The position numbers and the translations under genes are program-made. Source: Bacteroidales bacterium (GTDB taxonomy: Bacteria > Bacteroidota > Bacteroidia > Bacteroidales > Bacteroidaceae). From it: a stretch of DNA of 13,556 nt. The stretch lies in NCBI GenBank assembly GCA_004552155.1, contig SFPF01000146.1:1-13556 (forward strand), given 5' to 3'. The first letter of the stretch is position 1. Every line of letters begins with the position of its first letter. Below are positions 1 to 7,258 of the stretch, in pieces. The notes beneath the pieces are model-generated. The model did not search any database and was not told the origin of the DNA. It saw only the letters and a list, made by a program, of their open reading frames with translations.

Positions 1-1073
1 CGGACAGTCTGCTCACGACCCGCCGCCCCAATATTGTGATGATATTGATGGAAGGCTGCGGCGCAACGTTTGTCGAAAGTCTCGGCGGCGAGCCGGGTGT
101 TACGCCCTGCCTCAACGCTTTGGCAAACGAGGGCGTGCTGTTTACGCAGTGCTATGCCAATTCCTTCCGCACCGACCGCGGCACGCTGTGCGCCCTGAGC
201 GGCTATCCCTCTTTTCCCGATTTCAGCGTGATGAAGCAGCCGCGTCTCAGCCGCCGCCTGCCGTCGATTGCCGCCTCGCTCGTCCGAGCGGGCTACGCCA
301 CGGAGTTTCTCTACGGCGGCGACATCAATTTCACGAAGATGAAAGGCTATTTGAGCGCGACGGGTTTCGAGACGATTTTGGGCGACACGCATTTTCCGCT
401 CGAAGTGCGCCGCACGCACGCCTGGGGCGTGACGGACGGCATCGTGCTTGACACGCTCTTCAACCACGTCATCGCGCCTGCGCCCGACGGCAAACCAAAG
501 TTTACGGTGTGCCTCACGCTGGCGAGCCACGAACCTTGGGCGGTGCCGTTTGAGAAATTTCCCGACAACAAGCGCACCAATGCCATGGCCTATCTCGACG
601 ACTGCATCGGCCGCTTCGTGCAGCGGCTGCGCAGCACACCCGAATGGAGCAACACGCTCTTGGTTCTTCTCCCCGACCACGGCATCGGCTATCCGGAAGA
701 CATCACGCCACCCGACCCGCGCCGTTACCACATTCCCCTCATTTGGGCAGGCGGCGCATTAGCCAAGCCTATGCGTTACGAGAAGGTGTGCAACCAGTCC
801 GACCTCGCCGCCACACTCCTTGCGCAACTGCACCTGCCACACGCCGACTTCCTGTTTAGCCGCAATGTGCTCGCCCCGTCGTACACGCGCCCCACGGCGT
901 TCCATTCGTGGAGCGAAGGCATCGCGTGCGTAGACTCCGCCGGCTGCACCGTGTGGCATCTGGCTTCCGAGCGCGTGATTTGGGACAAGCCCGAACCTTC
1001 CGCCGCCCGCCTCAACGCCGCCAAGGCTTATTGGCAGACGGTGTACGACGAGGTGGGACGATTGAATAAATAA
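1..1073 (+). CDS. LTA synthase-like sulfatase/phosphotransferase, membrane-anchored (5' partial)
   Basis: The reading frame is open from base 3, upstream of the first Met at 36, so the true start and the expected N-terminal membrane segments lie outside the window. The visible part is the extracytoplasmic catalytic domain of the alkaline-phosphatase superfamily, sulfatase/LTA-synthase branch. It opens with RPNIVMMILMEG, where Glu is the expected metal ligand. The nucleophile is probably the Thr in NSFRTDRGT (codon 171-173), and the metal-binding LLPDHG lies at about 666-683. Family members transfer phospho-headgroups such as phosphoglycerol or phosphoethanolamine, or hydrolyse sulfate esters; Thr rather than Cys at the nucleophile favours phosphotransfer. 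No LTA is expected in a Gram-negative, so the acceptor is unknown. No internal break was noticed. The stop is 6 bp before the next gene, suggesting an operon with the SDR and PAP2 genes. Confidence 0.85.
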   Translation, partial: DSLLTTRRPNIVMILMEGCGATFVESLGGEPGVTPCLNALANEGVLFTQCYANSFRTDRGTLCALSGYPSFPDFSVMKQPRLSRRLPSIAASLVRAGYATEFLYGGDINFTKMKGYLSATGFETILGDTHFPLEVRRTHAWGVTDGIVLDTLFNHVIAPAPDGKPKFTVCLTLASHEPWAVPFEKFPDNKRTNAMAYLDDCIGRFVQRLRSTPEWSNTLLVLLPDHGIGYPEDITPPDPRRYHIPLIWAGGALAKPMRYEKVCNQSDLAATLLAQLHLPHADFLFSRNVLAPSYTRPTAFHSWSEGIACVDSAGCTVWHLASERVIWDKPEPSAARLNAAKAYWQTVYDEVGRLNK

Positions 1074-1079
1074 TAAGCG

Positions 1080-2081
1080 ATGCAACCTATTAGCAAGATA
1101 CTCATCACCGGCGCCAGCGGCTTTATCGGCAGTTTCCTTGTGGAGCGTGCCTTGTCAGAAGGCATGGACGTGTGGGCGGCCGTGCGCCCGTCGAGCAGCC
1201 GCCGCTATCTCGCCGACCCGCGCATTCATTTCATAGAGATTGACTTCGGTTCTGAGAAAAAGATGATGCAGGCACTCGCCACGCACGTGGCGGCGCACGG
1301 GGCGTGGCATTGCGTTATCCACGCCGCCGGTGCCACAAAATGCCGCCGCGAGGCCGATTTCTTCAAAATCAACACTGAGGGCACCGCGCTCTTTGCGCAG
1401 TCGCTCCTTGCCGCCGGCGCACTGACCGGCCGCTTCGTGTTTATCAGCAGCCTCAGCGTGTGCGGCCCGCTTTGCGAAGACAGCGGCCGCCCCATCTGCG
1501 CCGCCGACACGCCGCAACCCAATACCGCCTACGGGCGTTCCAAACTCGAAGCCGAGCAGCGGCTGGCGCAGATTGACGGACTGGACTACATCGTGCTGCG
1601 CCCCACGGGCGTTTACGGCCCGCGCGAAAAGGACTACGCCATGATGGCCGACAGCATACGCCGCCACGTGGACTTTTCCGTAGGGTTCAAGCCGCAGGTG
1701 CTTACCTTTATCTATGTGAAAGACCTCGTGGCTGCCGCTTTCCTCGCCCTCACCGAGGGTACGCCGCGCCGCGCCTATTTCCTCACCGATGGCAAGGAAT
1801 ATTCCAGCCGCGACTTCTCACTACTTATTCAGAAGCGGCTCGGCGTCCGCTTCGTGGTCCACATCACCGCCCCGCTCTGCGTGCTTTGGCTCGTGAGCCG
1901 CGCGGCGGAATGGATAGCGGCGCGGCGCGGCACGCTCTCCACGCTCAACTCCGACAAATACCGCATCATGAAACAGCGCAACTGGCGCTGCGACATCACG
2001 CCCGCCGTCGAAGAACTGGGCTATAAGCCCGCCTACGACCTTAGGCGCGGCGTAGAGGAAACTTTCAGCCCCAAGGCATAA
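1080..2081 (+). CDS. NAD(P)-dependent epimerase/dehydratase family protein (extended SDR)
   Basis: A 333-residue extended short-chain dehydrogenase. The Rossmann nucleotide-binding motif GASGFIG is at about residues 11-17, the catalytic-type Ser lies in FISSLSVCG, and the active-site YxxxK is in AYGRSKLEAEQ. A conserved stretch follows (RPTGVYGPREKDY, then DFSVGFKPQVLTFIYVKDL) that I associate with a Bacteroidales SDR subfamily. A hydrophobic segment near residues 257-275 (ITAPLCVLWLVSRAAEWIA) may contact the membrane. The gene starts 6 bp after the sulfatase-like gene and precedes a PAP2 gene by 36 bp, so a lipid or envelope substrate is plausible. Bacteroides has an SDR of this broad class with 3-ketosphinganine reductase activity (BT_0972); whether this is its orthologue cannot be decided here. 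The C-terminus (GVEETFSPKA) is shorter than I expect for relatives, so a small 3' loss is possible. Confidence 0.87.
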   Translation: MQPISKILITGASGFIGSFLVERALSEGMDVWAAVRPSSSRRYLADPRIHFIEIDFGSEKKMMQALATHVAAHGAWHCVIHAAGATKCRREADFFKINTEGTALFAQSLLAAGALTGRFVFISSLSVCGPLCEDSGRPICAADTPQPNTAYGRSKLEAEQRLAQIDGLDYIVLRPTGVYGPREKDYAMMADSIRRHVDFSVGFKPQVLTFIYVKDLVAAAFLALTEGTPRRAYFLTDGKEYSSRDFSLLIQKRLGVRFVVHITAPLCVLWLVSRAAEWIAARRGTLSTLNSDKYRIMKQRNWRCDITPAVEELGYKPAYDLRRGVEETFSPKA

Positions 2082-2117
2082 CCCCTATAATTTCTTATAG
2101 AGTCCATAATTATCTAT

Positions 2118-3103
2118 ATGACAGAACTGACTGAAAAACGCCCCGGGCTTTTGGCCATCGAATGGGTCACGCTGATCTACACGCTCTTCACCGCCGCCCT
2201 CGTGCTGCTGCTCTGGCGCGAGTTTCGCGACCCCTGGCAGCTCCTCACGGGGCGCGCCTTCGTGCTCGGCGGCATGGCGCTGCTTTTCGGTTTCCACTGC
2301 CTACGCCCCAACCGCTACACGCTCTTCCTGCGCAATCTGTACCCGCTCACACTCTTGGGCTACTGGTATCCCGACACCTACGAATTTTGCCAAATCTTCC
2401 CCAACCTCGACCACGTGTTCGCCGCCGCCGATGCCGCCCGCTGTCGGGCAAGGTGTGGAGCGAGTTGTTCCACCTCGGTTATTTCTCCTACTATCCGCTC
2501 ATTGCCCTCGCCGTGCTCTCGCCGCTTTGTAGGGGCGTATTGCATACGCCCTTATTGCATACGCCCGCCCTCGAACGTGAAAGGCTGACCGAAAACCGCA
2601 GCGAGTTTGAGCGCAGCGCGTTTATCGTGCTCACAGCTTTTTTTCTTTATTACCTCATCTACCTCTTCTTGCCCGTTGCCGGCCCCCAATATTATTTCCA
2701 TGCCGTAGGCGAGGACATTATCAACGCAGGCCACTTTCCTCAGTTGGGCGACTACTTCCGCACCCACACGGAACTGGCCGCGTCGCCCGGCCCCGAGGGT
2801 TTCTTCCGCTCGCTGGTTGAAAGCACGCAGCAGTCGGGCGAACGCCCCACGGCGGCTTTCCCCTCCTCCCACGTGGGCATGAGCACTGTGCTGCTCTTCC
2901 TCCTTTGGCGCACGGGCAGGCCGCTCTTCTGGTGCGCCCTGCCTTTCTACGTGTTCCTCTGCGGCGCAACGGTCTACATTGAGGCGCACTATCTCATTGA
3001 TGTATTCGGCGGCTGGGTGTCTGCCGTTATCTTCTACCTCGTTTGCAGCAAACTCTGGTTGCGCGCGGCGCACCTCGGACACAGAACATTATCTACTTTT
3101 TAG
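2118..3103 (+). CDS. PAP2-family membrane phosphatase/phosphotransferase, frameshifted near 2440
   Basis: Two frames make one protein: from ATG 2118 to about 2438, then a -1 shifted frame from about 2441 to the TAG at 3101-3103. The first part has hydrophobic helices and the family-typical WYPDTYEF and FPNLDHVF. The second resumes at LSGKVWSELFHLGYFSYYP and carries the PAP2 signature: GERPTAAFPSSHVGMS, then AHYLIDVFGG with the catalytic His/Asp pair. In relatives I recall a block like 'FGCQPA..FS' between these parts; it is absent here, so the break appears to be a loss of some 30-40 bases. A palindromic repeat is also embedded in frame at 2529-2566. The family acts on lipid pyrophosphates or phosphatidic acid, or transfers phospho-headgroups (for example inositol phosphorylceramide synthases). 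The exact substrate is unknown. Third gene of the putative lipid operon. Confidence 0.82.
2529..2566. repeat. Palindromic repeat embedded in the PAP2 coding sequence
   Basis: GGGCGTAT (2533-2540) and ATACGCCC (2544-2551) form a perfect 8-bp stem with a TGC loop. The right arm is then repeated directly: ATTGCATACGCCC occurs at 2539-2551 and 2554-2566, a 15-bp period. In the gene's frame this codes for RGVLHTPLLHTP in a hydrophilic loop between two membrane helices. It resembles dispersed palindromic units that I recall from Bacteroidales intergenic regions, inserted here in frame. Confidence 0.7.
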
Positions 3104-3133
3104 TAAACAAGTAAACAAGTAAACCAGTAAACG
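3102..3133 (+). repeat. Octamer array, four AGTAAACN units
   Basis: Four contiguous 8-bp units (AGTAAACA twice, AGTAAACC, AGTAAACG) start inside the PAP2 stop codon and run into the intergenic region. The same unit family recurs in reverse orientation at 3252-3285 and 4686-4723. Role unknown. Confidence 0.8.
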
Positions 3134-3138
3134 AGGAA

Positions 3139-3195
3139 ATTTTCGTGCAAGCGAGTGCAATAAGTTTACTTTAATTGCCGAGCGCAGCCGAAAAT
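3139..3195. repeat. Nested imperfect palindrome in intergenic region
   Basis: Outer arms ATTTTCG (3139-3145) and CGAAAAT (3189-3195) enclose inner arms GCAAT (3157-3161) and ATTGC (3174-3178), with near-equal unpaired spacers of 11 and 10 bases and a central AAGTTTACTT. The 'attgccgagcgcagccg' part resembles a dispersed Bacteroidales intergenic repeat that I recall; this needs a genome search. No Bacteroidetes-type promoter is evident in 3104-3314. Confidence 0.55.
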
Positions 3196-3251
3196 CTCAA
3201 AGAAACAAGACATGTTACTCATATATAATATATACAGCAAGACAAATCTGT

Positions 3252-3285
3252 CTCGTCTACTTGTTTACTCGTAAACTCGTCTACT
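3252..3285 (-). repeat. Octamer array, inverted copy
   Basis: On the minus strand this reads as units AGTAGACG, AGTTTACG, AGTAAACA, AGTAGACG. Aligned to 3102-3135 it matches at 27 of 34 positions, so the two arrays are imperfect inverted repeats around about 116 bp. It lies 29 bp before the C1 peptidase start. Confidence 0.75.
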
Positions 3286-3314
3286 AATAAATCAACACTA
3301 AAATAATCCCTTTT

Positions 3315-4672
3315 ATGAAAAAAATCCTTTTCACCCTCCTTGCCCTGCTTTCCATGGGCCAAGCCTCTGCGCAAAGCGGCGGCATCTCCCCCGAAATGCT
3401 CAGCGAAATCCGCAAAGCCTGTCCTGCCACCGCCGAGACGCGCGCCCTGCGCAACGCCCTCGCCGGCACGAGCATCAACCAACTCGCGCTCGCGGCTGAA
3501 AATCCCGCGCTCACCGACACGTATTTCTCCAACGAGGTGCCCTCGAAAGGCGTCACCGACCAAAAGTCCTCTGGCCGCTGCTGGCTCTTCACGGGCCTCA
3601 ACGTATTCCGCGCCCGCATGATTAAGAAATACGAACTCGGCAAATTTGAGTTTTCGCAAAGTTATTGCTTCTTCTACGACCAACTTGAAAAGGCCAACCT
3701 CTTCCTGCAAGCCACGATTGACAACGCCAAGAAGCCGATGGACGACAAGACGGTGGAATGGCTCTTCAAGAACCCACTCTCCGACGGCGGCACCTTCTGC
3801 GGCGTGCAGGACGTAGTGACGAAATACGGCCTTGTGCCTGCCGAAGTGATGCCTGAAAGTTTCGCCGCCAACAACACTTCACGCATGAGCGACCTCATCG
3901 CCCTCAAACTGCGCGAATATGGCCTTGCGCTCCGCGCCGCCGTGGCGAAAGGCGAGAAACCCGCCGCCCTGCAAAAGCGCAAGACGGAAATGCTCACCAC
4001 CGTGTACCGCATGCTCACCATCTGCCTCGGCACGCCGCCCGCAGAGTTCACGTGGACGCGCAAGGACGCGTATGGCAAACCCGTAGAAACCAAGACCTAC
4101 ACGCCGCTCTCGTTCTACGAAACTTACGTCGGCGATGACTTGAAGAACAACTACATCATGGTGATGAACGACCCCTCGCGCCCCTACCACAAGACCTACA
4201 CCATCGAGCTTACGACGGCTGCCAGTGGACGTACGTCAACCTCCCCATGGACGAGATCAAGCCCCTCGCCATCGCCTCTATCAAGGACAGCACGATGCTC
4301 TATTTCTCGTGCGACGTGGGCAAATGCTACAACTCCAAAACGGGCATCCTCTCGCTGGGCAACTACAACTACGCCGACCTCTTCGGCACAGACTTCCCGA
4401 TGAACAAGGCCGACCGCATCCGCACCTTTGCTTCCGCCTCTTCCCACGCCATGACGCTCATGGCCGTCGACCTCGATGCCGAGGTGGAAAATTCTTGGGG
4501 GCCGTCTGCCGGTTATCAGGGACACATCATCATGACCGACGAGTGGTTCGACGAATACATGTTCCGCCTCGTAGTGGACAAGAAATACGTGCCCGCCTCC
4601 GTGCTCGACCTCCTGAAGCAAAAGCCCACGGTGCTCCCGGCATGGGACCCGCTCTTTGCGGAGGACAAATAA
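3315..4672 (+). CDS. Secreted C1 peptidase (aminopeptidase C/bleomycin hydrolase type), frameshifted near 4210
   Basis: Starts with a signal peptide (MKKILFTLLALLSMGQASAQ), so it is exported, probably to the periplasm. The PF03051-type papain fold is shown by QKSSGRCWLF (catalytic Cys89), SSHAMTLMAVDLD (catalytic His) and VENSWG (catalytic Asn). The first frame runs from 3315 to about 4208; the rest (YDGCQWTYVNLPMDE to WDPLFAEDK) is in the -1 frame from about 4211 to the stop at 4670-4672. Relatives have roughly 'DYDRHTYDG' at the break, so about 13 bases seem lost. A second, in-frame loss is likely at about 4480-4484: LDAEVENSWG lacks the usual 'GKPxKW' stretch between Asp and Val. Total length of about 452 residues is slightly short for the family. 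All three catalytic residues are present. The gene is flanked by octamer arrays. Confidence 0.88.
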
Positions 4673-4685
4673 TTTATTTTTGATA

Positions 4686-4723
4686 GTCTACTCGTTTACT
4701 CGTCTACTAAAAACTCGTCTACC
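4686..4723 (-). repeat. Octamer array upstream of the LOG gene
   Basis: On the minus strand it contains AGTAGACT, AGTAAACG, AGTAGACG and a detached GTAGACGAG. Same unit family and orientation as 3252-3285, and again it ends just (11 bp) before a start codon. It fills most of the 62-bp gap between the peptidase and LOG genes. Confidence 0.72.
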
Positions 4724-4734
4724 AAAAAACAACC

Positions 4735-5243
4735 ATGCAAAAAATCGGCGTATATCTTTCTTCAAAATCCGACCTGCCCGCCGCCTACCGCAAGGCGGCT
4801 GAAGACGGCGCACGCTGGTCTACGGCGGCGCGCGCAAGGGCATGATGGAGGTATTGGCGCAAGCGGCGCACGACGGCGGCGCACGCATCTACGGCGTAGT
4901 GCCCGACATTCTCTTCCGGCGCAACCTCGTGAGCGACCTCCTGGACGTGACGTTCCGCTGCGCCGACCTGCACGACCGCAAAGCCATCATGATGCGCGAG
5001 AGCGATGCCCTCGTGGTGCTGCCCGGCGGCATCGGCACGCTCGACGAACTCTTCACCGCCCTCGCCACCGCCACCATCGGCATCGGCCGCATGCCCGTAG
5101 TGCTTTACAACGCCGGCGGTTGCTGGGACAGTCTGCTCGAAACGCTCGGCCGCCTGAAAGAAGACGGACTTATCTCCGAAGACTTCTCGGAACTCTTCGC
5201 CGTAGTCGATGACGTCGAAGACCTGGAAAGGCTTTTGGCTTAA
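4735..5243 (+). CDS. LOG-family protein (nucleoside 5'-monophosphate phosphoribohydrolase), disrupted near 4810
   Basis: The N-terminal part starts at ATG 4735 (MQKIGVYLSSKSDLPAAYRK) and reads into a stop at 4840-4842. The rest continues in the -1 frame from about 4812: TLVYGGARKGMME, then the family signature PGGIGTLDE at about 5026-5050, ending ..DDVEDLERLLA. LOG/TIGR00730 proteins release the base from nucleoside 5'-monophosphates (cytokinin ribotides in plants); in bacteria the physiological role is often unclear. About 8-10 residues expected between 'KAAED' and 'TLVYGG' (in relatives a short helix like 'xGRWIGxxGH') are missing, so the event looks like a loss of about 25-28 bases. The catalytic Arg/Glu region and the PGGxGTxxE loop are retained. 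Combined length is about 169 residues, slightly short. Confidence 0.83.
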
Positions 5244-5274
5244 CACTTGCCACCACAACCATACAATATTTAAG

Positions 5275-5295
5275 ATTTTGCCATTCGGGCAAAAT
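5275..5295. promoter_or_regulatory. 8-bp inverted repeat within a promoter spacer
   Basis: ATTTTGCC (5275-5282), loop ATTCG, GGCAAAAT (5288-5295): a perfect hairpin 31 bp after the LOG stop. It covers the -33 TTTG and most of the spacer of the promoter at 5277-5307. It could be an operator or a weak 3'-end hairpin for LOG mRNA; it lacks a following T run. Confidence 0.5.
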
Positions 5296-5307
5296 GCCGT
5301 AAATTTG
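5277..5307 (+). promoter_or_regulatory. Consensus Bacteroidetes primary-sigma promoter
   Basis: TTTG (5277-5280), 19-bp spacer, TAAATTTG (5300-5307) matches the Bacteroidetes TTTG-N19-TAnnTTTG form exactly. The expected transcription start is near 5312-5314, right where a terminator-like hairpin begins. The nearest downstream gene starts at 5797. Confidence 0.65.
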
Positions 5308-5313
5308 CCTTGC

Positions 5314-5358
5314 AAGCAGGAAGAACGCAGCGCAGCGCCCTTCCTGCTTTTATTTTAC
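5314..5358 (+). terminator. Intrinsic terminator-like hairpin with T-rich tail
   Basis: AAGCAGGAAG (5314-5323) pairs perfectly with CTTCCTGCTT (5340-5349), loop of 16 bases, followed by TTATTTTA. It may end LOG transcription or, with the promoter just upstream, define a very short RNA. Confidence 0.6.
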
Positions 5359-5363
5359 CCGCA

Positions 5364-5450
5364 ATTATCAGCAAGACCGTAAAAATTATCAGCAAGCTCG
5401 TGAAAATTATCAGCAAGCAAGTGAAAATTATCTTATAAGATAGTTTTTAC
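5364..5450 (+). repeat. 21-bp tandem repeat array ending in a palindrome
   Basis: ATTATC recurs at 5364, 5385, 5406 and 5427, an exact 21-bp period; the units share ATTATCAGCAAG followed by a variable triplet and GTGAAA or GTAAAA. After three full units the array closes with a 30-bp inverted repeat, 5421-5450, centred on the perfect palindrome TATCTTATAAGATA (5429-5442), so the end of the unit is mirrored. A related direct repeat, AAAATTTTCCGC, occurs at 5490-5501 and 5505-5516. Confidence 0.75.
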
Positions 5451-5693
5451 GATCATATAGGATAGTTAAGCCGAACTTATAAAACCGCAAAAATTTTCCG
5501 CCTCAAAATTTTCCGCAAGCCCATCGGCGTTATATTTTCCTAAACTTCTAAAAAATCTTTCAAAACAAAACCTTAACGATTGCAAAAGCCTGCTCGCACA
5601 CTCTGCCAGGAAAGTCAAAACGCCTTTACAAAAAGTAACAACTGACCCGCCTGCACTATGATTTAACCGCCTTAACGGAAAAAAGAGTGCTAT
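5451..5693. other. Remainder of the 553-bp gene-free region
   Basis: AT-rich relative to the flanking genes. It contains the pair of AAAATTTTCCGC repeats (5490-5516) and no ORF, tRNA or clear riboswitch on either strand. From about 5530 to 5690 I see nothing further I can name. Confidence 0.5.
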
Positions 5694-5728
5694 TTTGACG
5701 ATTTATAGTACAATTATTCATACTTTTG
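5694..5728 (+). promoter_or_regulatory. Probable promoter for the 5797 gene
   Basis: The -7 element TACTTTTG (5721-5728) is a perfect TAnnTTTG and a TTTG lies at 5694-5697, but the 23-bp spacer is longer than the usual 19-21. It would give a leader of about 60 nt before ATG 5797. Confidence 0.5.
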
Positions 5729-5796
5729 CAAAGGTTTTTGCGCTTATAATAGCAAATTGCATCATTGAAGACTTCAAACTATTACTCAATGCGTAT

Positions 5797-7179
5797 ATGA
5801 AAAAGTTTCTACTCTCTCTCTTTTCGCTGCTCTTTTCCGTCTGCACGCTTAACGCGGCAGAAGTGAGTTTTGCCATGCAAGACCTCACGTGGACGCCCGA
5901 CACACACGCCGAATACGGCACGGGCTATCAACTCACGGGTGCCACCGGACTGCAAATCGGTTACTGGCAGGCCACGAGTGCTTACAAGCCTTCCACGGCG
6001 GTGGGCAGCTATGTGCCCGTGCAGCAAAACCATGTGATGACGCTCGCCACGGTGTCGGGCGCCGACATCACGAAAGTTGTGGTGACCTCCCAAAAGCCCA
6101 CGCGCACCTCGGGCATCTATTTCAACTCCGTGCTTGTCGCCGCCTCCGGCTCCACGGTGACGTGGGAAGGCAACGCCGCCACGCTAAAAATGAAATTCAG
6201 CGGACTCTCCCACGTGACAAATATCACGATTGTCTACGACGACAGTAAGGTGGAACAAGTGGCGCTGCCGACGTTCAGTCCCGAATCGGGCACGTATTTC
6301 GAACCTTTCCTCTTCTCCGCCGAAACGGCCACGGAGGGCGCAACGATACAATATTCCATCGACGGCGGCGACTTCACCGCCTACACCGCCCCCTTTGAAA
6401 TCAGCACCGCCTGCACCGTACGCGTTAAGGCAGTGAAGGAAGGATATACCGACAGCGACGTCGCCGTGGCTACCTATAAGTTCCGCGTGCGCTGCGACGT
6501 GGCGAGCATCGCCGAAGCCCTGACACACCTCGACACGGAAGAGGTGGTGCGATTCTCGAAACCCGTAATCGTGACCTATCAGACCAGCAGTCAATACTAT
6601 ACATACGTGCGCGATGAAAGCGGCAGTACGCTCATTGTCGGCACGCTCCCCAAATATGAAAGTGGCGACTCAATCCCCGCCGGCTTCATGGGCAAGATGA
6701 TCGACGACCACAGCCAGTTGAAACTCACGACCAGCGTGAGCGAAGAGTTCAAGACGGGCGCTTCGTTCGGCGAAGCCATCAAGGGAACGGCTGCCGCCGC
6801 ACCCGAGGTGATGAACAAGACTGCCGACCCCGTGACAGCCGACCAGAACCGTTTCGTCGTGTTCAACATGGTGCTTTTCGACAACACGGAACTCTCCATT
6901 TCCAACGGCACGAAGCTCGCCATCACCAACTACTTCAACACCGAGCTGCCCGAGAGCGGCATGTACAACGTAGCGGGCATCCTCTCCGTGTGGAACGACG
7001 TGGTAAGCTTTTACCCCACCGCCTTCTACGACCCGACAACGGGCATCGCCGGCACGCGCTTAGACGCTGGCGCAACCTCCGCCCCCGAAGTGTTTGACCT
7101 CAGCGGCCGCCGCACGACGATGAACGCCAAAGGATTGAAGATCGTAAGGCAAGGCGGGAAAACAAAGAAGATGTTTTAA
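5797..7179 (+). CDS. Secreted multidomain protein with chitobiase-like and OB-like domains
   Basis: The start at 5797 is preferred over an in-frame ATG at 5695 because it begins a clean signal peptide (MKKFLLSLFSLLFSVCTLNA) and lies downstream of the -7 element. Length is 460 residues. Residues about 21-155 form a beta-rich region of unknown family. Residues about 158-230 (LPTFSPESGTYFEP to GYTDSDVAVATY, with IQYSIDGG) match the chitobiase/beta-hexosaminidase C-terminal (CHB_HEX_C-like) Ig-type domain. Residues about 240-420 form a beta domain resembling the OB-like modules of Prevotella exported proteins. The C-terminus (VFDLSGRRTTMNAKGLKIVRQGGK) is the short tail typical of Bacteroidales surface or secreted proteins and recalls type IX secretion tails. 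No catalytic motif is seen, so binding or adhesion is more likely than enzymatic activity. No break was noticed. Confidence 0.8.
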   Translation: MKKFLLSLFSLLFSVCTLNAAEVSFAMQDLTWTPDTHAEYGTGYQLTGATGLQIGYWQATSAYKPSTAVGSYVPVQQNHVMTLATVSGADITKVVVTSQKPTRTSGIYFNSVLVAASGSTVTWEGNAATLKMKFSGLSHVTNITIVYDDSKVEQVALPTFSPESGTYFEPFLFSAETATEGATIQYSIDGGDFTAYTAPFEISTACTVRVKAVKEGYTDSDVAVATYKFRVRCDVASIAEALTHLDTEEVVRFSKPVIVTYQTSSQYYTYVRDESGSTLIVGTLPKYESGDSIPAGFMGKMIDDHSQLKLTTSVSEEFKTGASFGEAIKGTAAAAPEVMNKTADPVTADQNRFVVFNMVLFDNTELSISNGTKLAITNYFNTELPESGMYNVAGILSVWNDVVSFYPTAFYDPTTGIAGTRLDAGATSAPEVFDLSGRRTTMNAKGLKIVRQGGKTKKMF

Positions 7180-7249
7180 GATTTGGCGCATAACCGCAGA
7201 GCGTGCAACATTTTTTTAGAAAACACGGGGCGGTCTGCGTTATTTTCCA

Positions 7250-7257
7250 TAATTTTG
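7250..7257 (+). promoter_or_regulatory. -7 element upstream of gltX
   Basis: TAATTTTG is a perfect TAnnTTTG. No TTTG is present 19-21 bp upstream, so the promoter is incomplete by consensus. The predicted start lies near 7262, inside the 5' arm of the hairpin at 7259-7303. Confidence 0.45.
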
Positions 7258-7258
7258 C

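Noticed and set aside
3102..3285. CRISPR array
   Set aside because: Units are contiguous 8-mers without unique spacers of normal length, and no cas genes are present.
5695..5796. Upstream in-frame ATG adding 34 residues to the secreted protein
   Set aside because: It would place the signal peptide internally and start upstream of the -7 element at 5721-5728; ATG 5797 gives a normal signal peptide.
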